Made by a program: the position numbers and the translations under genes | Notes under the pieces: model-generated | Seen by the model: only the letters and a program-made list of their open reading frames with translations | The model's database searches: none | What the model was told of the DNA's origin: nothing | Shown here: in pieces, positions 42,893 through 52,430 of the stretch | How positions within the stretch are numbered: the stretch's first letter is position 1 | How the letters are laid out: each line of letters starts with the position of its first letter | Assembly (NCBI GenBank): GCA_015231755.1 | Contig: JADGAZ010000003.1 | Coordinates: 62,001 to 126,000, forward strand | Reading direction: 5' to 3' | Source: Magnetococcales bacterium | Lineage (GTDB): Bacteria > Pseudomonadota > Magnetococcia > Magnetococcales > Magnetaquicoccaceae | DNA length: 64,000 bases

Positions 42893-45800
42893 CTACGAAA
42901 AAAACTTGATAAACTCTTTCTCCGGCATCGGCTTGCCAATCAAATAGCCCTGAATCGCCTCACACCCCCTCTGACACAAATACTCCCGCTGCTCCTCCGT
43001 CTCCACCCCCTCTGCAACCACCTGCAACTTCAACCCGTGGGCCATGGACAAAATCGCCTCCACAATCGCGCCATCCCCCCGACAATCCGGTAAATCCCTC
43101 ACGAACGATTGATCGATCTTCAACGTATTCAAAGGAAAACGCTTCAAATAACCCAACGAAGAATAACCCGTGCCAAAATCATCCATGGCCAAGGAAATCC
43201 CCAAATTGCGCAAACACTTCATGATGCCAACCGCCCGCTCCACATTGCCCATGACCATACTTTCGGTAATCTCAATTTCCAGACGCTCCGCAGGCAACCC
43301 GGTCTTCTCCAACGAATCCCGAATCTGCTCCAACGAATCCGATTGCTGAAACTCCCGTGACGAAATGTTCACCGCCATCTTGAACGGAATCAAACTCCCC
43401 TTGGTCCATCGCGCCGTACTCGCCGCAGCCGAAAACAATACCTGCTTGCCAATCGATAAAATCAATCCGGTCTCCTCAGCCAAAGGAATGAACTGCCCCG
43501 GATTCACCAACACACCATCCGGCTTGATCCACCGCACCAAAGCCTCGGCACCACACAACCGATCCTTCTTCAAATCCCACTTGGGCTGATAAAACGGTAC
43601 CAACTGCTCCCGATCCAAAGCCTTGTACAACTCATCTTCCATGGCGATCCGATCAAACGCCTTGATGTGAACCTCCTTGGAAGCAAAACGAAACGTGTTC
43701 CGACCCGCCTCCTTGGCCTGATACATGGCCATGTCCGCCAACTTGATCAAGGTCTCCTGATTGCCGGAATCGGTGGGGAAAAGAGCGATCCCCACACTGG
43801 CTCCCACATAGACATTTTGCTCTAAGATATGAACCGGTTCACAGACCGTAGCGATCAGTTTCTGCGCCACCTGGGCCACATGATCGGTATTGGCCAGATC
43901 CGCCAGAATAATGGTAAACTCATCCCCCCCCAAACGGGCCACGGTATCGCTCTCACGCACACAATCCCGCAAACGCTGACTGATCTGCTTGAGCAGATTA
44001 TCCCCAGCCGCATGCCCCAAAGTATCGTTGACCCACTTGAAACGATCCAGATCAATGAACATCAAAGCCAACTGCGCCTCCATACGCCTGGCCCGGGCCA
44101 GATCCTGGGCAAGACGCTCTTGAAAAAACATCCGGTTGGGAAGCCCGGTCAAAGCATCGTAAAACGCCAACCGTTCCAACTTGTGCTCCACCGCCTTTTG
44201 ATCGCTGATGTCCAGAAAAATCGCCATGTAATGGGTCAACTCACCAGCGGAATTGCGAATCGCACTGATGGAAACCCACTTGGGAAACACCTCCCCATTC
44301 TTGCGCCGGTCCCAGATCTCCCCTTCCCACTGACCGTTGGTCAACAACTGTTGCCACATCTCCCGGTAAAAAGCGTCGTCATGCCGCCCCGACTTGGTGA
44401 TGGAAGGCGATTTGCCCACCACCTCATCCCGCTGATAACCGGTGATCGATTCGTAAGCCGGATTCACATCCGTGATCATTCCCCCCGCATTGGTGATCAA
44501 GATGGCCTCGCCCGCGTGCTCGAACACCTTGCGGGCGAGAATCAGGGTCTCCTCGGCCCGTTTGCGCTCGGTGATGTCGTTGATCACCCCCACAAACATC
44601 CGAAAACCACTGACCCGCATCTCGCTGACGAACAACTCCGCCTTGAAGGTGGATTGATCCCGACGCTGACACACCACCTCCCGCCCCTGATCAATGATCT
44701 TGCGTTCGCCACTCTCCAGATACCGATCCACATACCCATCATGGGCATCCCGGATTGGATGAGGCATGAGCCGGTTTACATTTTGTCCCATCATCTCCTC
44801 CGCGGCGTAACCAAAAGCCCGCTCCGCCGCCGGATTGAAAATATGCACCAGTTTGTTGGCGTCCATCACCACAATGGCATTGCAGGCCGTTTCCACCACG
44901 GCACGCACCAAAGCCGCGTCACGCCGCCGCACCTCTTCGCTCTCTCTCAACGCCCGTGTCATCTCTTCGGCCAACAGCACGGCCCGCTCACGACCGGTCA
45001 TCAACTGCCAGGCAATCAGGGCCAACAACACGCTGGTCAAAAGACCGATCCACACAATCACCTTGGAGCCGCGACCCGCCACCAAAGCCGCCTTGAATCC
45101 CGGCAGCACCTGCATCCGCAAGGTCCACAGATGACCCGCCAACCACAAGGACCGCACCCTGGAAAACTCCCCGGCCTCCGGATCCAGCCCGGAATGGACC
45201 GAAACCGTGGAAACGGAGGCATCGGAATCAAACAACAAGGAGTCGGCATTCACCTCCTGACCATCGTAGATTTCCAGATCCACCCCTTCCCCGTAGCGGC
45301 CCAGAATGCCATCCATCAGATCGTGGACACGAAACGGTGAATAGGCCCAGCCCACCAGATGGGTGCGCCGCTCCTCGGCAGAGGCCAGGGAACGTCCATT
45401 GCGGTAAACTGGAACATACAACAAGAAACCGGCTTGCGGTTGTTGACCATCTTCCTGAACCAAGGTGACCTTGCCGGACAAAGCCGACCCACCCGTATCC
45501 CGCGCCCGTTCCATGGCGATGCGCCGCACGGACTCGGAGAACATATCGTAACCAAAAGCCCGCAGATTGCGGCCCGCAAACGGTTCCAGGTAAATGGTCG
45601 GGGCATAGAAGGGACGTTCTCCATCCGGATGGATGGTGTAATCGGCAAAACCCTCGCCACGAATCGAAGCGATGTGAGCGGCCTTGTCCTCGGGACGCAA
45701 AGCCAAAGAAAAACCCACTCCCTGGATTCCCGGATAACGGGCGTCCAGTTGCAAAGCGGCGACATAATCGCGAAACTCACCCCGGTCCACCCACTCCGAG

Positions 45801-46012
45801 GCGGCGAATACCCCACCCACTCCCAAAAGCAGTTGCTCCTGAGTGGCCATGCGCTGGGTGATACGGGTCACGATCTCCCGAGTCTGATAGTCGAATTCAC
45901 GTTGGAGATCGGCACGCCACTCGAATGCGGCAGAACGCTGCCACAAGGAGGTCACCGTCAGACCAACGGCCAGCACCAGCCAGGGAAGCAACCTGAAAAA
46001 AGAGACCTTCAT
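42893..46012 (-). CDS. CHASE-PAS-PAS-GGDEF-EAL c-di-GMP signalling protein
   Basis: 1039 residues from ATG 46012 (GGGAACGGA upstream); the frame continues to a TTG at 46177 but the ATG opens straight into the first membrane helix (LLPWLVLAVGLTVTSLW). The periplasmic CHASE domain (~60-255) contains PGIQGVGFSLALRPEDKAAH. The second membrane helix (~318-338) is followed by PAS1 (~365-470, ACNAIVVMDANKLVHIFNPA) and PAS2 (~495-600, HAGEAILITNAGGMITDVNP). The GGDEF domain has an intact RLGGDEF (~692) and an RxxD-like upstream region. The EAL domain has AEALVRW (~822) and DDFGTGYSSLGYL (~945). Both halves look active, so the protein could make and degrade c-di-GMP in response to an external signal. 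Confidence 0.94.
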   Translation of the reverse strand: MKVSFFRLLPWLVLAVGLTVTSLWQRSAAFEWRADLQREFDYQTREIVTRITQRMATQEQLLLGVGGVFAASEWVDRGEFRDYVAALQLDARYPGIQGVGFSLALRPEDKAAHIASIRGEGFADYTIHPDGERPFYAPTIYLEPFAGRNLRAFGYDMFSESVRRIAMERARDTGGSALSGKVTLVQEDGQQPQAGFLLYVPVYRNGRSLASAEERRTHLVGWAYSPFRVHDLMDGILGRYGEGVDLEIYDGQEVNADSLLFDSDASVSTVSVHSGLDPEAGEFSRVRSLWLAGHLWTLRMQVLPGFKAALVAGRGSKVIVWIGLLTSVLLALIAWQLMTGRERAVLLAEEMTRALRESEEVRRRDAALVRAVVETACNAIVVMDANKLVHIFNPAAERAFGYAAEEMMGQNVNRLMPHPIRDAHDGYVDRYLESGERKIIDQGREVVCQRRDQSTFKAELFVSEMRVSGFRMFVGVINDITERKRAEETLILARKVFEHAGEAILITNAGGMITDVNPAYESITGYQRDEVVGKSPSITKSGRHDDAFYREMWQQLLTNGQWEGEIWDRRKNGEVFPKWVSISAIRNSAGELTHYMAIFLDISDQKAVEHKLERLAFYDALTGLPNRMFFQERLAQDLARARRMEAQLALMFIDLDRFKWVNDTLGHAAGDNLLKQISQRLRDCVRESDTVARLGGDEFTIILADLANTDHVAQVAQKLIATVCEPVHILEQNVYVGASVGIALFPTDSGNQETLIKLADMAMYQAKEAGRNTFRFASKEVHIKAFDRIAMEDELYKALDREQLVPFYQPKWDLKKDRLCGAEALVRWIKPDGVLVNPGQFIPLAEETGLILSIGKQVLFSAAASTARWTKGSLIPFKMAVNISSREFQQSDSLEQIRDSLEKTGLPAERLEIEITESMVMGNVERAVGIMKCLRNLGISLAMDDFGTGYSSLGYLKRFPLNTLKIDQSFVRDLPDCRGDGAIVEAILSMAHGLKLQVVAEGVETEEQREYLCQRGCEAIQGYLIGKPMPEKEFIKFFS

Positions 46013-46307
46013 GCGAATATCCGTTCCCAAACCAAACTCACGCTCATGACTGGCCGCGTCAACCAACCATGACGCTCCCCCTGCCCACACAAAGCCCGCC
46101 TTCAGAAAAGGCGCACCGCTCCCTGGCACCCCCTTTTGACCAACCGGCACGGCCCTAAGTGATGCGACTTCAGACAAATTTTAGATTTGCATATTTTGCT
46201 CAACATGCAACTTATGAGATTGTACCCATAATCATGACGCGAGCAAGACAAAAAAGCAAAACAGGGGAAAGGGCCAACACGTCAAAATCACACAGAATTA
46301 TGAACGG
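46013..46307. other. Gap upstream of the GGDEF-EAL gene
   Basis: 295 bases between the GGDEF-EAL start and the trpC stop. The part nearest the gene is GC-rich; the part around 46170-46300 is A/T-rich and holds the candidate promoter listed separately. No ORF, tRNA or clear trpC terminator was seen. Confidence 0.5.
46219..46246 (-). promoter_or_regulatory. Candidate promoter for the GGDEF-EAL gene
   Basis: On the minus strand TACAAT (46224-46219, five of six consensus bases) is preceded, 16 bases upstream, by TTGCTC (46246-46241). It lies about 200 bases before the chosen ATG, in an A/T-rich region, so the transcript would have a long leader. Confidence 0.4.
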
Positions 46308-47129
46308 TCACACAGACGCTCCAGCCAGCATGCGACCGAGGGCGGCCCCGGGATCGGACTCCTTCATGAACGACTCGCCGATCAGCACCGCGAAGATATC
46401 CTGATCCATCAAACGACGCAGATCTTCCGAATCGCGAATTCCGCTTTCCGAGACCACCACCCGCCCGGCTTCCACCCGCCGCGACAGCCGGAAAGTGGTC
46501 TCCAGATCGGTAACGAAGCTCTTGAGATTACGGTTATTGATTCCCATCAGCGGGGTACGCAGCTCGTGGGCCGCCTCCAGTTCCGCCTCGTCGTGGACTT
46601 CCACCAGCACATCCATGCCCAACTCGAAGGCCGCCGATTCCAACTCCCGTGCCTGGGGAACCTCCAGAACCGCCATGATCAGCAAAATGGCGTCGGCGCC
46701 CAAAGAGCGGGACTCCACCACCTGATAGGGATCATCAACAAAATCCTTGCGCAACACCGGCAACCCGACCCGATCCCGGATGCGCGCCACAAACGACCCC
46801 TCCCCGAAAAAGAAATCCCGATCCGTCAGACAGGACAGACAGGTGGCCCCGTTCTGGGCATACCCTTGGGCGATGGCCGCCGGATCGAAGGTCAGGCCAG
46901 GGGGATGGATGCGACCCTTGGAGGGGGATCCCAGCTTGACTTCGGCGATCACCGCCGGTTTGGCCGCGCCCGCCTGTTTCACCAGAGCCGACGCAAAACC
47001 TCGGGGCGGCTCGATGCCCCGACAGGCGGCCAGCAACCCGGACTCGGAAATTCGATGGCGCGCCTCGGCCACCTCTGCTTTTTTCCGGGCCATGATGCGA
47101 TCAAGAATGGTGGTTCCGGCCATGATCAT
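46308..47129 (-). CDS. trpC: Indole-3-glycerol phosphate synthase TrpC
   Basis: 273 residues. A TIM-barrel enzyme closing the indole ring from CdRP in tryptophan synthesis. Family blocks are clear: ILDRIMARKKAEVAEAR, PAVIAEVKLGSPSKGRI (catalytic Lys in EVKLGSPSKG), CLSCLTDRDFFFGEG, LPVLRKDFVDDPYQVVESRS, GADAILLIMAVL, MGINNRNLKSFVTDLETT, VVVSESGIRDSEDL and AVLIGESFMKE. The start at 47129 overlaps the trpD stop by 4 bases (ATGA). It is the last gene of trpE-G-D-C; trpF, trpB and trpA are not in the window. Confidence 0.96.
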   Translation of the reverse strand: MIMAGTTILDRIMARKKAEVAEARHRISESGLLAACRGIEPPRGFASALVKQAGAAKPAVIAEVKLGSPSKGRIHPPGLTFDPAAIAQGYAQNGATCLSCLTDRDFFFGEGSFVARIRDRVGLPVLRKDFVDDPYQVVESRSLGADAILLIMAVLEVPQARELESAAFELGMDVLVEVHDEAELEAAHELRTPLMGINNRNLKSFVTDLETTFRLSRRVEAGRVVVSESGIRDSEDLRRLMDQDIFAVLIGESFMKESDPGAALGRMLAGASV

Positions 47130-48172
47130 GCACTGCTCAAAGAGTTGGAAACGTGAATCAACTGGTTCAGACGGTCCAAAGCCGCACCCCGATCCAGGGC
47201 GTTGGCGGCCAACGCGATGCCTGCGCCGATGGTCTCGGCCTTGCCCGCCACCTTCAGGGCGGCCCCGGCGTTGAGCAGCACGATGTGACGGCGGGGACCG
47301 GTTTCTCCTGCCAGGATGCCACGGGTGATGCCCGCGTTGAAAGCCGCATCCCCTCCCGCCAGATCCTCGGGCCGGGCCAGGGGAATGCCGAACAGTTCCG
47401 GATGAATCTCATACCGGTTCACAACACCCTCCGGGGTCCACTCCGCCACATGGGTCAAACCCGTGGTGGTGATTTCGTCCAGACCGTCGAAACCATGCAC
47501 CACCATGGCGTGACGGGATCCCAGCACCCCCAGGGCGCGGGCCATGGGTTCCACCCAACGGGCGTCGAACACCCCCAGCAGTTGATTCGGCGCACCGGCG
47601 GGATTGGTCAACGGACCCAGCAGGTTGAACACCGTGCGATAGCCCAACTCCTGACGGGGCCCCATGGCGTGACGCATGGCCCCATGATGACGGGGCGCAA
47701 ACAAAAAACCGATTCCCACCTCTTTCAGACACCGCTCCACCGCCGGCGGTTCCAGATCGATTTTCACCCCCAAAGCCAGCAGCAGATCCGCAGAACCGCT
47801 TTTCGAGGAGATGGCGCGATTGCCATGTTTGGCCACGGTGACACCGCAGGCCGCCACCACAAAAGCCACGGTGGTGGAGATGTTGAAGGTGCCCAGGCCA
47901 TCCCCGCCGGTGCCGCAGGTGTCGATCACATCGCCGGTGGCGACCACGCGGGTGGCCTTGTCGCGCATGGTCATGGCGGACCCGGCGATCTCGTCCACAG
48001 TCTCTCCCTTGAGACGCAAGGCGGTCAGATAGGCGCCGATCTGGGCCTGGGTCATCTCCCCGGACATGATGCGGTCCATCATCCAGCGCGCTTCGAGTCG
48101 CGTCAGATCGCACCCTGTCACCAATCGCCCCAGAATCTCCTTGATCTCCACCAGCCGCCCCCATTCGATCAC
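47126..48172 (-). CDS. trpD: Anthranilate phosphoribosyltransferase TrpD
   Basis: 348 residues. It transfers phosphoribose from PRPP to anthranilate. The signature CGTGGDGLGTFNISTTVAF and the following HGNRAISSKSGSADLLLALG are intact, as are FLFAPRHHGAMRHAMGPRQE and RTVFNLLGPLTNPAGA. The longest frame starts at GTG 48172, which touches the edge of the palindromic element at 48174. A second GTG at 48151 gives a more typical N-terminus (VEIKEILGRLVTGCDLTRLE) and is an alternative start. It overlaps trpC by 4 bases. The palindromic element (48174-48325) sits between trpG and this gene and could alter relative expression. Confidence 0.95.
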   Translation of the reverse strand: MIEWGRLVEIKEILGRLVTGCDLTRLEARWMMDRIMSGEMTQAQIGAYLTALRLKGETVDEIAGSAMTMRDKATRVVATGDVIDTCGTGGDGLGTFNISTTVAFVVAACGVTVAKHGNRAISSKSGSADLLLALGVKIDLEPPAVERCLKEVGIGFLFAPRHHGAMRHAMGPRQELGYRTVFNLLGPLTNPAGAPNQLLGVFDARWVEPMARALGVLGSRHAMVVHGFDGLDEITTTGLTHVAEWTPEGVVNRYEIHPELFGIPLARPEDLAGGDAAFNAGITRGILAGETGPRRHIVLLNAGAALKVAGKAETIGAGIALAANALDRGAALDRLNQLIHVSNSLSSA

Positions 48173-48173
48173 A

Positions 48174-48325
48174 ATTGAAAAAAAAGCGGGGGTCTGGGGG
48201 ATTCTTCCCCCAGGGTTTTGACTTTAAAATCTTCTAAAAATATAAAATTTATTTTTTAAAAGACAAAAAGATAAAATCAAAACCCTGGGGAATGAATTCC
48301 CCTGCCCCCTTCTTTTTTTTTCAAT
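48174..48325. repeat. Palindromic MITE-like element, copy 2 (between trpG and trpD)
   Basis: 152 bp with the same architecture as 5994-6127: ATTGAAAAAAAAG at one end and CTTTTTTTTTCAAT at the other. Inside are a left GC hairpin (CTGGGGGATTCTTCCCCCAG), a right GC hairpin (CTGGGGAATGAATTCCCCTG) and an A/T-only centre. On the minus strand both copies start within a few bases of a stop codon, after the same ACT (ACTATTGAAA). It lies inside the trp gene set. Confidence 0.8.
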
Positions 48326-48327
48326 AG

Positions 48328-48894
48328 TCAACAACCACGCAGAAAATTGGCCAACAGATCATGACCATGTTCGGTCAAAATCGACTCGGGATGAAACTGC
48401 ACCCCCTCCACCGGCAAGGTCCGATGGCGCAATCCCATCACCAGACCATCTCCGGTCCAGGCGGTGACCCGCAACGACTCGGGCACCGAATCCCTGGCCA
48501 CCACCAGCGAATGATAACGGGTGGCCTGAAACGGCATCGGCAAACCGGTGAACACCCCACTGCCGTCATGTTCGATAATCGAGGTCTTGCCATGCATCAA
48601 ATGGGGCGCCCGCACCACCAAACCACCAAAAGCCTGGCCGATGGCCTGATGTCCCAGACACACCCCCAGAATCGGCACCCGACCCGACAAACGCCGAATC
48701 ACCTCCAAGGTGATCCCCGCCTGATCCGGATTGCCCGGCCCCGGGGAAATGACCAGTCGATCCGGTGCCATGGCCTCGATTTCCTCGATGGTCAAGGCGT
48801 CGTTGCGACACACCCGCACATCCGCCCCCAACTCGCCAAAATACTGGGCCAGATTATAGGTGAAAGAGTCATAATTATCGATCAACAGGAGCAT
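48328..48894 (-). CDS. trpG: Anthranilate synthase glutamine amidotransferase TrpG
   Basis: 188 residues from ATG 48894; the longer frame overlaps trpE and is rejected because [20 protein letters not shown] is the standard N-terminus. Class I glutamine amidotransferase: the nucleophile Cys lies in [17 protein letters not shown], and the His-Glu pair is in [15 protein letters not shown]. The oxyanion strand [12 protein letters not shown] is present. It supplies ammonia to TrpE. The same protein type (PabA) can also serve aminodeoxychorismate synthase; the trpE neighbour argues for anthranilate. It begins 7 bases after the trpE stop. Confidence 0.95.
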   Translation of the reverse strand: MLLLIDNYDSFTYNLAQYFGELGADVRVCRNDALTIEEIEAMAPDRLVISPGPGNPDQAGITLEVIRRLSGRVPILGVCLGHQAIGQAFGGLVVRAPHLMHGKTSIIEHDGSGVFTGLPMPFQATRYHSLVVARDSVPESLRVTAWTGDGLVMGLRHRTLPVEGVQFHPESILTEHGHDLLANFLRGC

Positions 48895-48901
48895 GAAAGC
48901 C

Positions 48902-50392
48902 TCACTCCAAGCCTTGCTGAACCAGATCCACGGCACGCAACACGGCGCGCGCCTTCTCCCGGGTCTCTTCGTACTCGCGCTCAGGCCGGGAGTCGGCGAC
49001 GATGCCCGCTCCGGCTTGCACATACAGCCGTCCCCCCTTGATCACCGCCGTGCGCAAGGTGATGGCCATATCCATGTTACCGGAAAAAGAGATGTATCCC
49101 ACCGCCCCCGCGTAAGGCCCACGCCGGGAAACCTCCAACTCGTCGATGATCTCCATGGCGCGGATTTTCGGAGCGCCACTCACGGTCCCGGCGGGAAAAG
49201 TGGCCGCCACCAGATCAAAAGCGTCCAGACCCGGCTTGAGCCGCGCCTCCACGTTGGAAACAATGTGCATCACATGGGAATAGCGTTCCACCACAAAACG
49301 TTCCGTCACCTTGACCGTGCCGTTCACCGCCACCCGTCCCAGATCGTTGCGCCCCAGATCCACCAGCATGATATGCTCCGCCACCTCCTTGGGATCGGCG
49401 AGCAACTCCTGCTCCAAGGCCAGATCCTGGGCGGCATCCGCGCCCCGACGCCGGGTGCCGGCGATGGGACGCACCGTGGCGGTCTCGCCTTCCTGACGGA
49501 CCAGGATCTCCGGGCTGGAACCCACGATGGAAAAATCCCCCATGCGCAAAAAATAGAGGTAAGGGGAAGGATTGGTGGCCCGCAACGCCCGATACAAGGC
49601 GATGGGGGGATGTTCGAAGGGAATCGACAACCGATGGGACAACACCACCTGGAAAATGTCGCCGGCCAGGATGTACTCCTTGGCGCGACGCACCGACTCC
49701 TCGTAGGCTTCCCGGGAGGTTTCATGCACGAAATCGGCTTCGGTGACCGGTTGGCCGGGGACACGGGAGGGAGCGCGGGCCAGACCCGCCTTGAGTTTTT
49801 CCACCACCGCGTCGATGCGGGCGGTGGCCTGCTGGTACAACCGATCCAGGGAATCTCCCGGCTCCACCAGAACGTTGACCACCACCTTGAGCTTGCCGAA
49901 CAGGTTGTCGAAGATCAAGGTCAGATCGGTCAACATGAACTGGGCATCGGGACATCCCAGCACGTTGGGATTGTCATCCGGAATGCGCTCGAAACAGCGC
50001 ACCATGTCATAGGAGAAATAGCCCACCGCCCCCCCGTGGAACCGGGGCAACCCCTCTACGGCCACTGGACGGAAACGACTCATGAACCGCTTGAGGATGG
50101 CCATGGGATCCCCCTCCTCCTCGACGCGGGAGCCGTCAACCGGTCGATGGATCTCCACCCGGTTGCCGTGAACCGTGAACAGGGCCATGGGATCCAGACC
50201 AATCATGCTGTAGCGGCCCCATTTCTCCCCGCCCTGGACCGATTCCAGCAAAAAGGCGTAAGGCTGGCCATCCGCCACCTTGAGAAAGGCGGAAACCGGA
50301 GTATCCAGATCCGCCATGATCTCCCGATAGACCGGAATCAGATTGCCCAGAGTGGCCAGTGTGTGAAACTGCCGCAAGGAAGGTTGAATCAT
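48902..50392 (-). CDS. trpE: Anthranilate synthase component I TrpE
   Basis: 496 residues. It converts chorismate to anthranilate. The N-terminal segment contains [11 protein letters not shown], the LLES motif that binds tryptophan for feedback inhibition. The chorismate-binding half contains [78 protein letters not shown] and [15 protein letters not shown], then [19 protein letters not shown]. It starts at ATG 50392, 36 bases after the yqgE stop. That gap is too short for a leader-peptide attenuator, so regulation by attenuation is unlikely here. Confidence 0.96.
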   Translation of the reverse strand: MIQPSLRQFHTLATLGNLIPVYREIMADLDTPVSAFLKVADGQPYAFLLESVQGGEKWGRYSMIGLDPMALFTVHGNRVEIHRPVDGSRVEEEGDPMAILKRFMSRFRPVAVEGLPRFHGGAVGYFSYDMVRCFERIPDDNPNVLGCPDAQFMLTDLTLIFDNLFGKLKVVVNVLVEPGDSLDRLYQQATARIDAVVEKLKAGLARAPSRVPGQPVTEADFVHETSREAYEESVRRAKEYILAGDIFQVVLSHRLSIPFEHPPIALYRALRATNPSPYLYFLRMGDFSIVGSSPEILVRQEGETATVRPIAGTRRRGADAAQDLALEQELLADPKEVAEHIMLVDLGRNDLGRVAVNGTVKVTERFVVERYSHVMHIVSNVEARLKPGLDAFDLVAATFPAGTVSGAPKIRAMEIIDELEVSRRGPYAGAVGYISFSGNMDMAITLRTAVIKGGRLYVQAGAGIVADSRPEREYEETREKARAVLRAVDLVQQGLE

Positions 50393-50428
50393 GCCCCTTC
50401 ATCCATCCCAAAGACCATCGAAAAGGAT

Positions 50429-50992
50429 TCAATTGATCAAATGCGCGCCGGGATCGGCCAGCAAAGCCGGATGGATTCCCAGGCCACGCATGGCCGTACT
50501 CCAGCGGTCCACAGCCGGAGCGTCGAACAGCACCGAACGGTTCGGCTCGCTCACCAGCCAGGTGTTGGCCCGCAATTCGGCCTCCAACTGTCCGCTGGCC
50601 CAGCCGGAGTAACCCAGAGCCAGAAGAAACCGCCCTCCGGTTTCATCCACCAGATGACGCAGGATATCCGGATTGGTTCCCAGATACAGTCCCTTTTCCA
50701 CCTCGATATAACCCGGACAAGGCACACTGCGCTCATACAGAATGAAACCCCGATCCAGGGCCACGGGACCGCCCTGATACACCAGGGGATGCTGATCCGT
50801 GCGCCGCCAGGACAACCCCAACTGTTGCATGATTTCGTGCATGGAGACGGGATGGGGTTGATTGATCACCAAACCCAAAGCCCCGTCGCTGTTGTGGGAG
50901 CAGACGAACAATACCGCCCGCTCAAAATTGGCGTCGCGAAGACCGGGCATGGCAATCAAAAACTTACCGGCCAGACTCCCTTCCTGTCTCAT
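50429..50992 (-). CDS. YqgE/AlgH family protein (DUF179)
   Basis: 187 residues from ATG 50992, preceded by AAGGGGATG; a GTG at 51019 overlaps the mpl stop and is less likely. Family blocks are SLAGKFLIAMPGLRDANFER, VLFVCSHNSDGALGLVINQP, YQGGPVALDRGFILYE and FLLALGYSGWASGQLEAELR. The DUF179 proteins are conserved cytoplasmic proteins of unclear biochemical role; one member was described as an alginate regulator. It lies between mpl and trpE on the same strand with tight spacing. Confidence 0.93.
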   Translation of the reverse strand: MRQEGSLAGKFLIAMPGLRDANFERAVLFVCSHNSDGALGLVINQPHPVSMHEIMQQLGLSWRRTDQHPLVYQGGPVALDRGFILYERSVPCPGYIEVEKGLYLGTNPDILRHLVDETGGRFLLALGYSGWASGQLEAELRANTWLVSEPNRSVLFDAPAVDRWSTAMRGLGIHPALLADPGAHLIN

Positions 50993-51011
50993 CTGCGCCC
51001 ATCCCCTTCGA

Positions 51012-52430
51012 TCAGCCACCCTGGGACAACATGATCCGCAACCGCTCGTGAATGCCGTCGAATCCCCCGTTGCTCATCACCACCACCCGGTCGCCGGGGC
51101 GCAACCGTTCTTGCAGATGGGCCACGGTTTCCGCCGCCCCATCCACCACCATGGCCCTGGGTTCGTGACCCGACAAGGGACGGGCCCGATTGATGGTTTC
51201 CACCACCGCCTCCACGTCCAGAAGATCGTCGGCAGCCAGTCCACGGGCCGCCGGACGGGCCAGCACCACCCGATCCGCCGCCGCCAGGGCCGGGGCCAGA
51301 CGATCCTGATGGATCCGCCGCCGCATGGTGTTGGAACGGGGTTCCAGGATCACCCAGATCCGGGCCTCGCCCACACTGGCGCGCAATCCCCGCAAGGTGG
51401 TATCGATGGCCGTGGGGTGGTGGGCGAAATCATCATAAACCGCCACACCCCGGATTTCAAAGCGCAGTTGCAACCGACGGGCCACACCGCGAAAAGCGGC
51501 CAGTCCATCCCGGACCCGCAAGGGATCCATGCCGTGGGACAGGGCCGCAGCCGCCACCGCCAGACCGTTCATCACATTGTGCCGCCCGGTGGCATTCCAG
51601 GTGACAGTGAACAGCGGTCGTCCCTCCCGCAACAGGGTCCAGACCCGCCCGTCCTCTTGATCCAGATGGGCGGAAAACGGATGGGGAGCCTCCAGGCCAT
51701 ACCGGATCACCCGGGAGTGGGCATGGGAAAGCAAGGCTTCGATCTCCGGATCGTCCCCGTTGGCCAGGATCAGTCCGGAAGCCGGCACGGTGCGCAGCAA
51801 CAGCCGGAACTGCACCCGGATGGATTCCAGATCCGGATAGATATCCGCGTGATCGTATTCCAGATTGTGCAAAATCAGGGTGCGGGGACGATAGTGCAGA
51901 AACTTGGGTCGCTTGTCGAAAAAGGCGGTATCGTATTCGTCCCCCTCGATCACCACCCAGGGGCCTTGCGGCGCCCGGGCACCGAGACCAAAATCCAGAG
52001 GAATGCCCCCGATCAAAAATCCCGCCCCCCAACCCGCCTCTTCCCACACCCGGGCCATGAGGCTGGTGGTGGTGGTCTTGCCATGGGTGCCGGTTACCAC
52101 CACCGGATGACGCCCCTGCAACACATGCTGAAACAGCCATTCGGGTCCGGAAACAAAGGGGATGTCCGAATCCATCAACGCTTCCAGCTCCGGATTGCCC
52201 CGGGAGATGGCATTGCCCACCACCACCAGATCCGGAACCGGATGCAAATTTTCCGGACGAAATCCCTCCGCCACCGGGATGGCCCGTTCGGCCAGAAAAT
52301 CGCTCATGGGAGGATAGACCCCGGCGTCGGATCCGGTGACCCGCCAGCCGCTCTCCTGGGCCAACGCGGCGATGCCAGCCATGGCCGTGCCGCAGACACC
52401 AATGATGTGAAGATGCTTGACCATGCTCAT
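51012..52430 (-). CDS. mpl: UDP-MurNAc:tripeptide ligase Mpl
   Basis: 472 residues. Mpl ligates recycled L-Ala-gamma-D-Glu-mesoDap to UDP-MurNAc in murein recycling. It is a Mur ligase: N-terminal HIIGVCGTAMAGIAALAQES, ATP loop VVVTGTHGKTTTTSLMARVW, then YDTAFFDKRPKFLHYRPRTL and LEYDHADIYPDLESIRVQF. The last two blocks distinguish Mpl from MurC. The C-terminal domain includes VYDDFAHHPTAIDTTLRGLR and VILEPRSNTMRRRIHQD. It starts at ATG 52430, overlapping the ampD stop by 4 bases (ATGA), so the two recycling genes are translationally coupled. Confidence 0.95.
   Translation of the reverse strand: MSMVKHLHIIGVCGTAMAGIAALAQESGWRVTGSDAGVYPPMSDFLAERAIPVAEGFRPENLHPVPDLVVVGNAISRGNPELEALMDSDIPFVSGPEWLFQHVLQGRHPVVVTGTHGKTTTTSLMARVWEEAGWGAGFLIGGIPLDFGLGARAPQGPWVVIEGDEYDTAFFDKRPKFLHYRPRTLILHNLEYDHADIYPDLESIRVQFRLLLRTVPASGLILANGDDPEIEALLSHAHSRVIRYGLEAPHPFSAHLDQEDGRVWTLLREGRPLFTVTWNATGRHNVMNGLAVAAAALSHGMDPLRVRDGLAAFRGVARRLQLRFEIRGVAVYDDFAHHPTAIDTTLRGLRASVGEARIWVILEPRSNTMRRRIHQDRLAPALAAADRVVLARPAARGLAADDLLDVEAVVETINRARPLSGHEPRAMVVDGAAETVAHLQERLRPGDRVVVMSNGGFDGIHERLRIMLSQGG

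Noticed and set aside
50393-50428. A trp leader/attenuator before trpE
   Set aside because: The gap to the upstream gene is 36 bases, with no Trp-codon-rich leader or paired hairpins.
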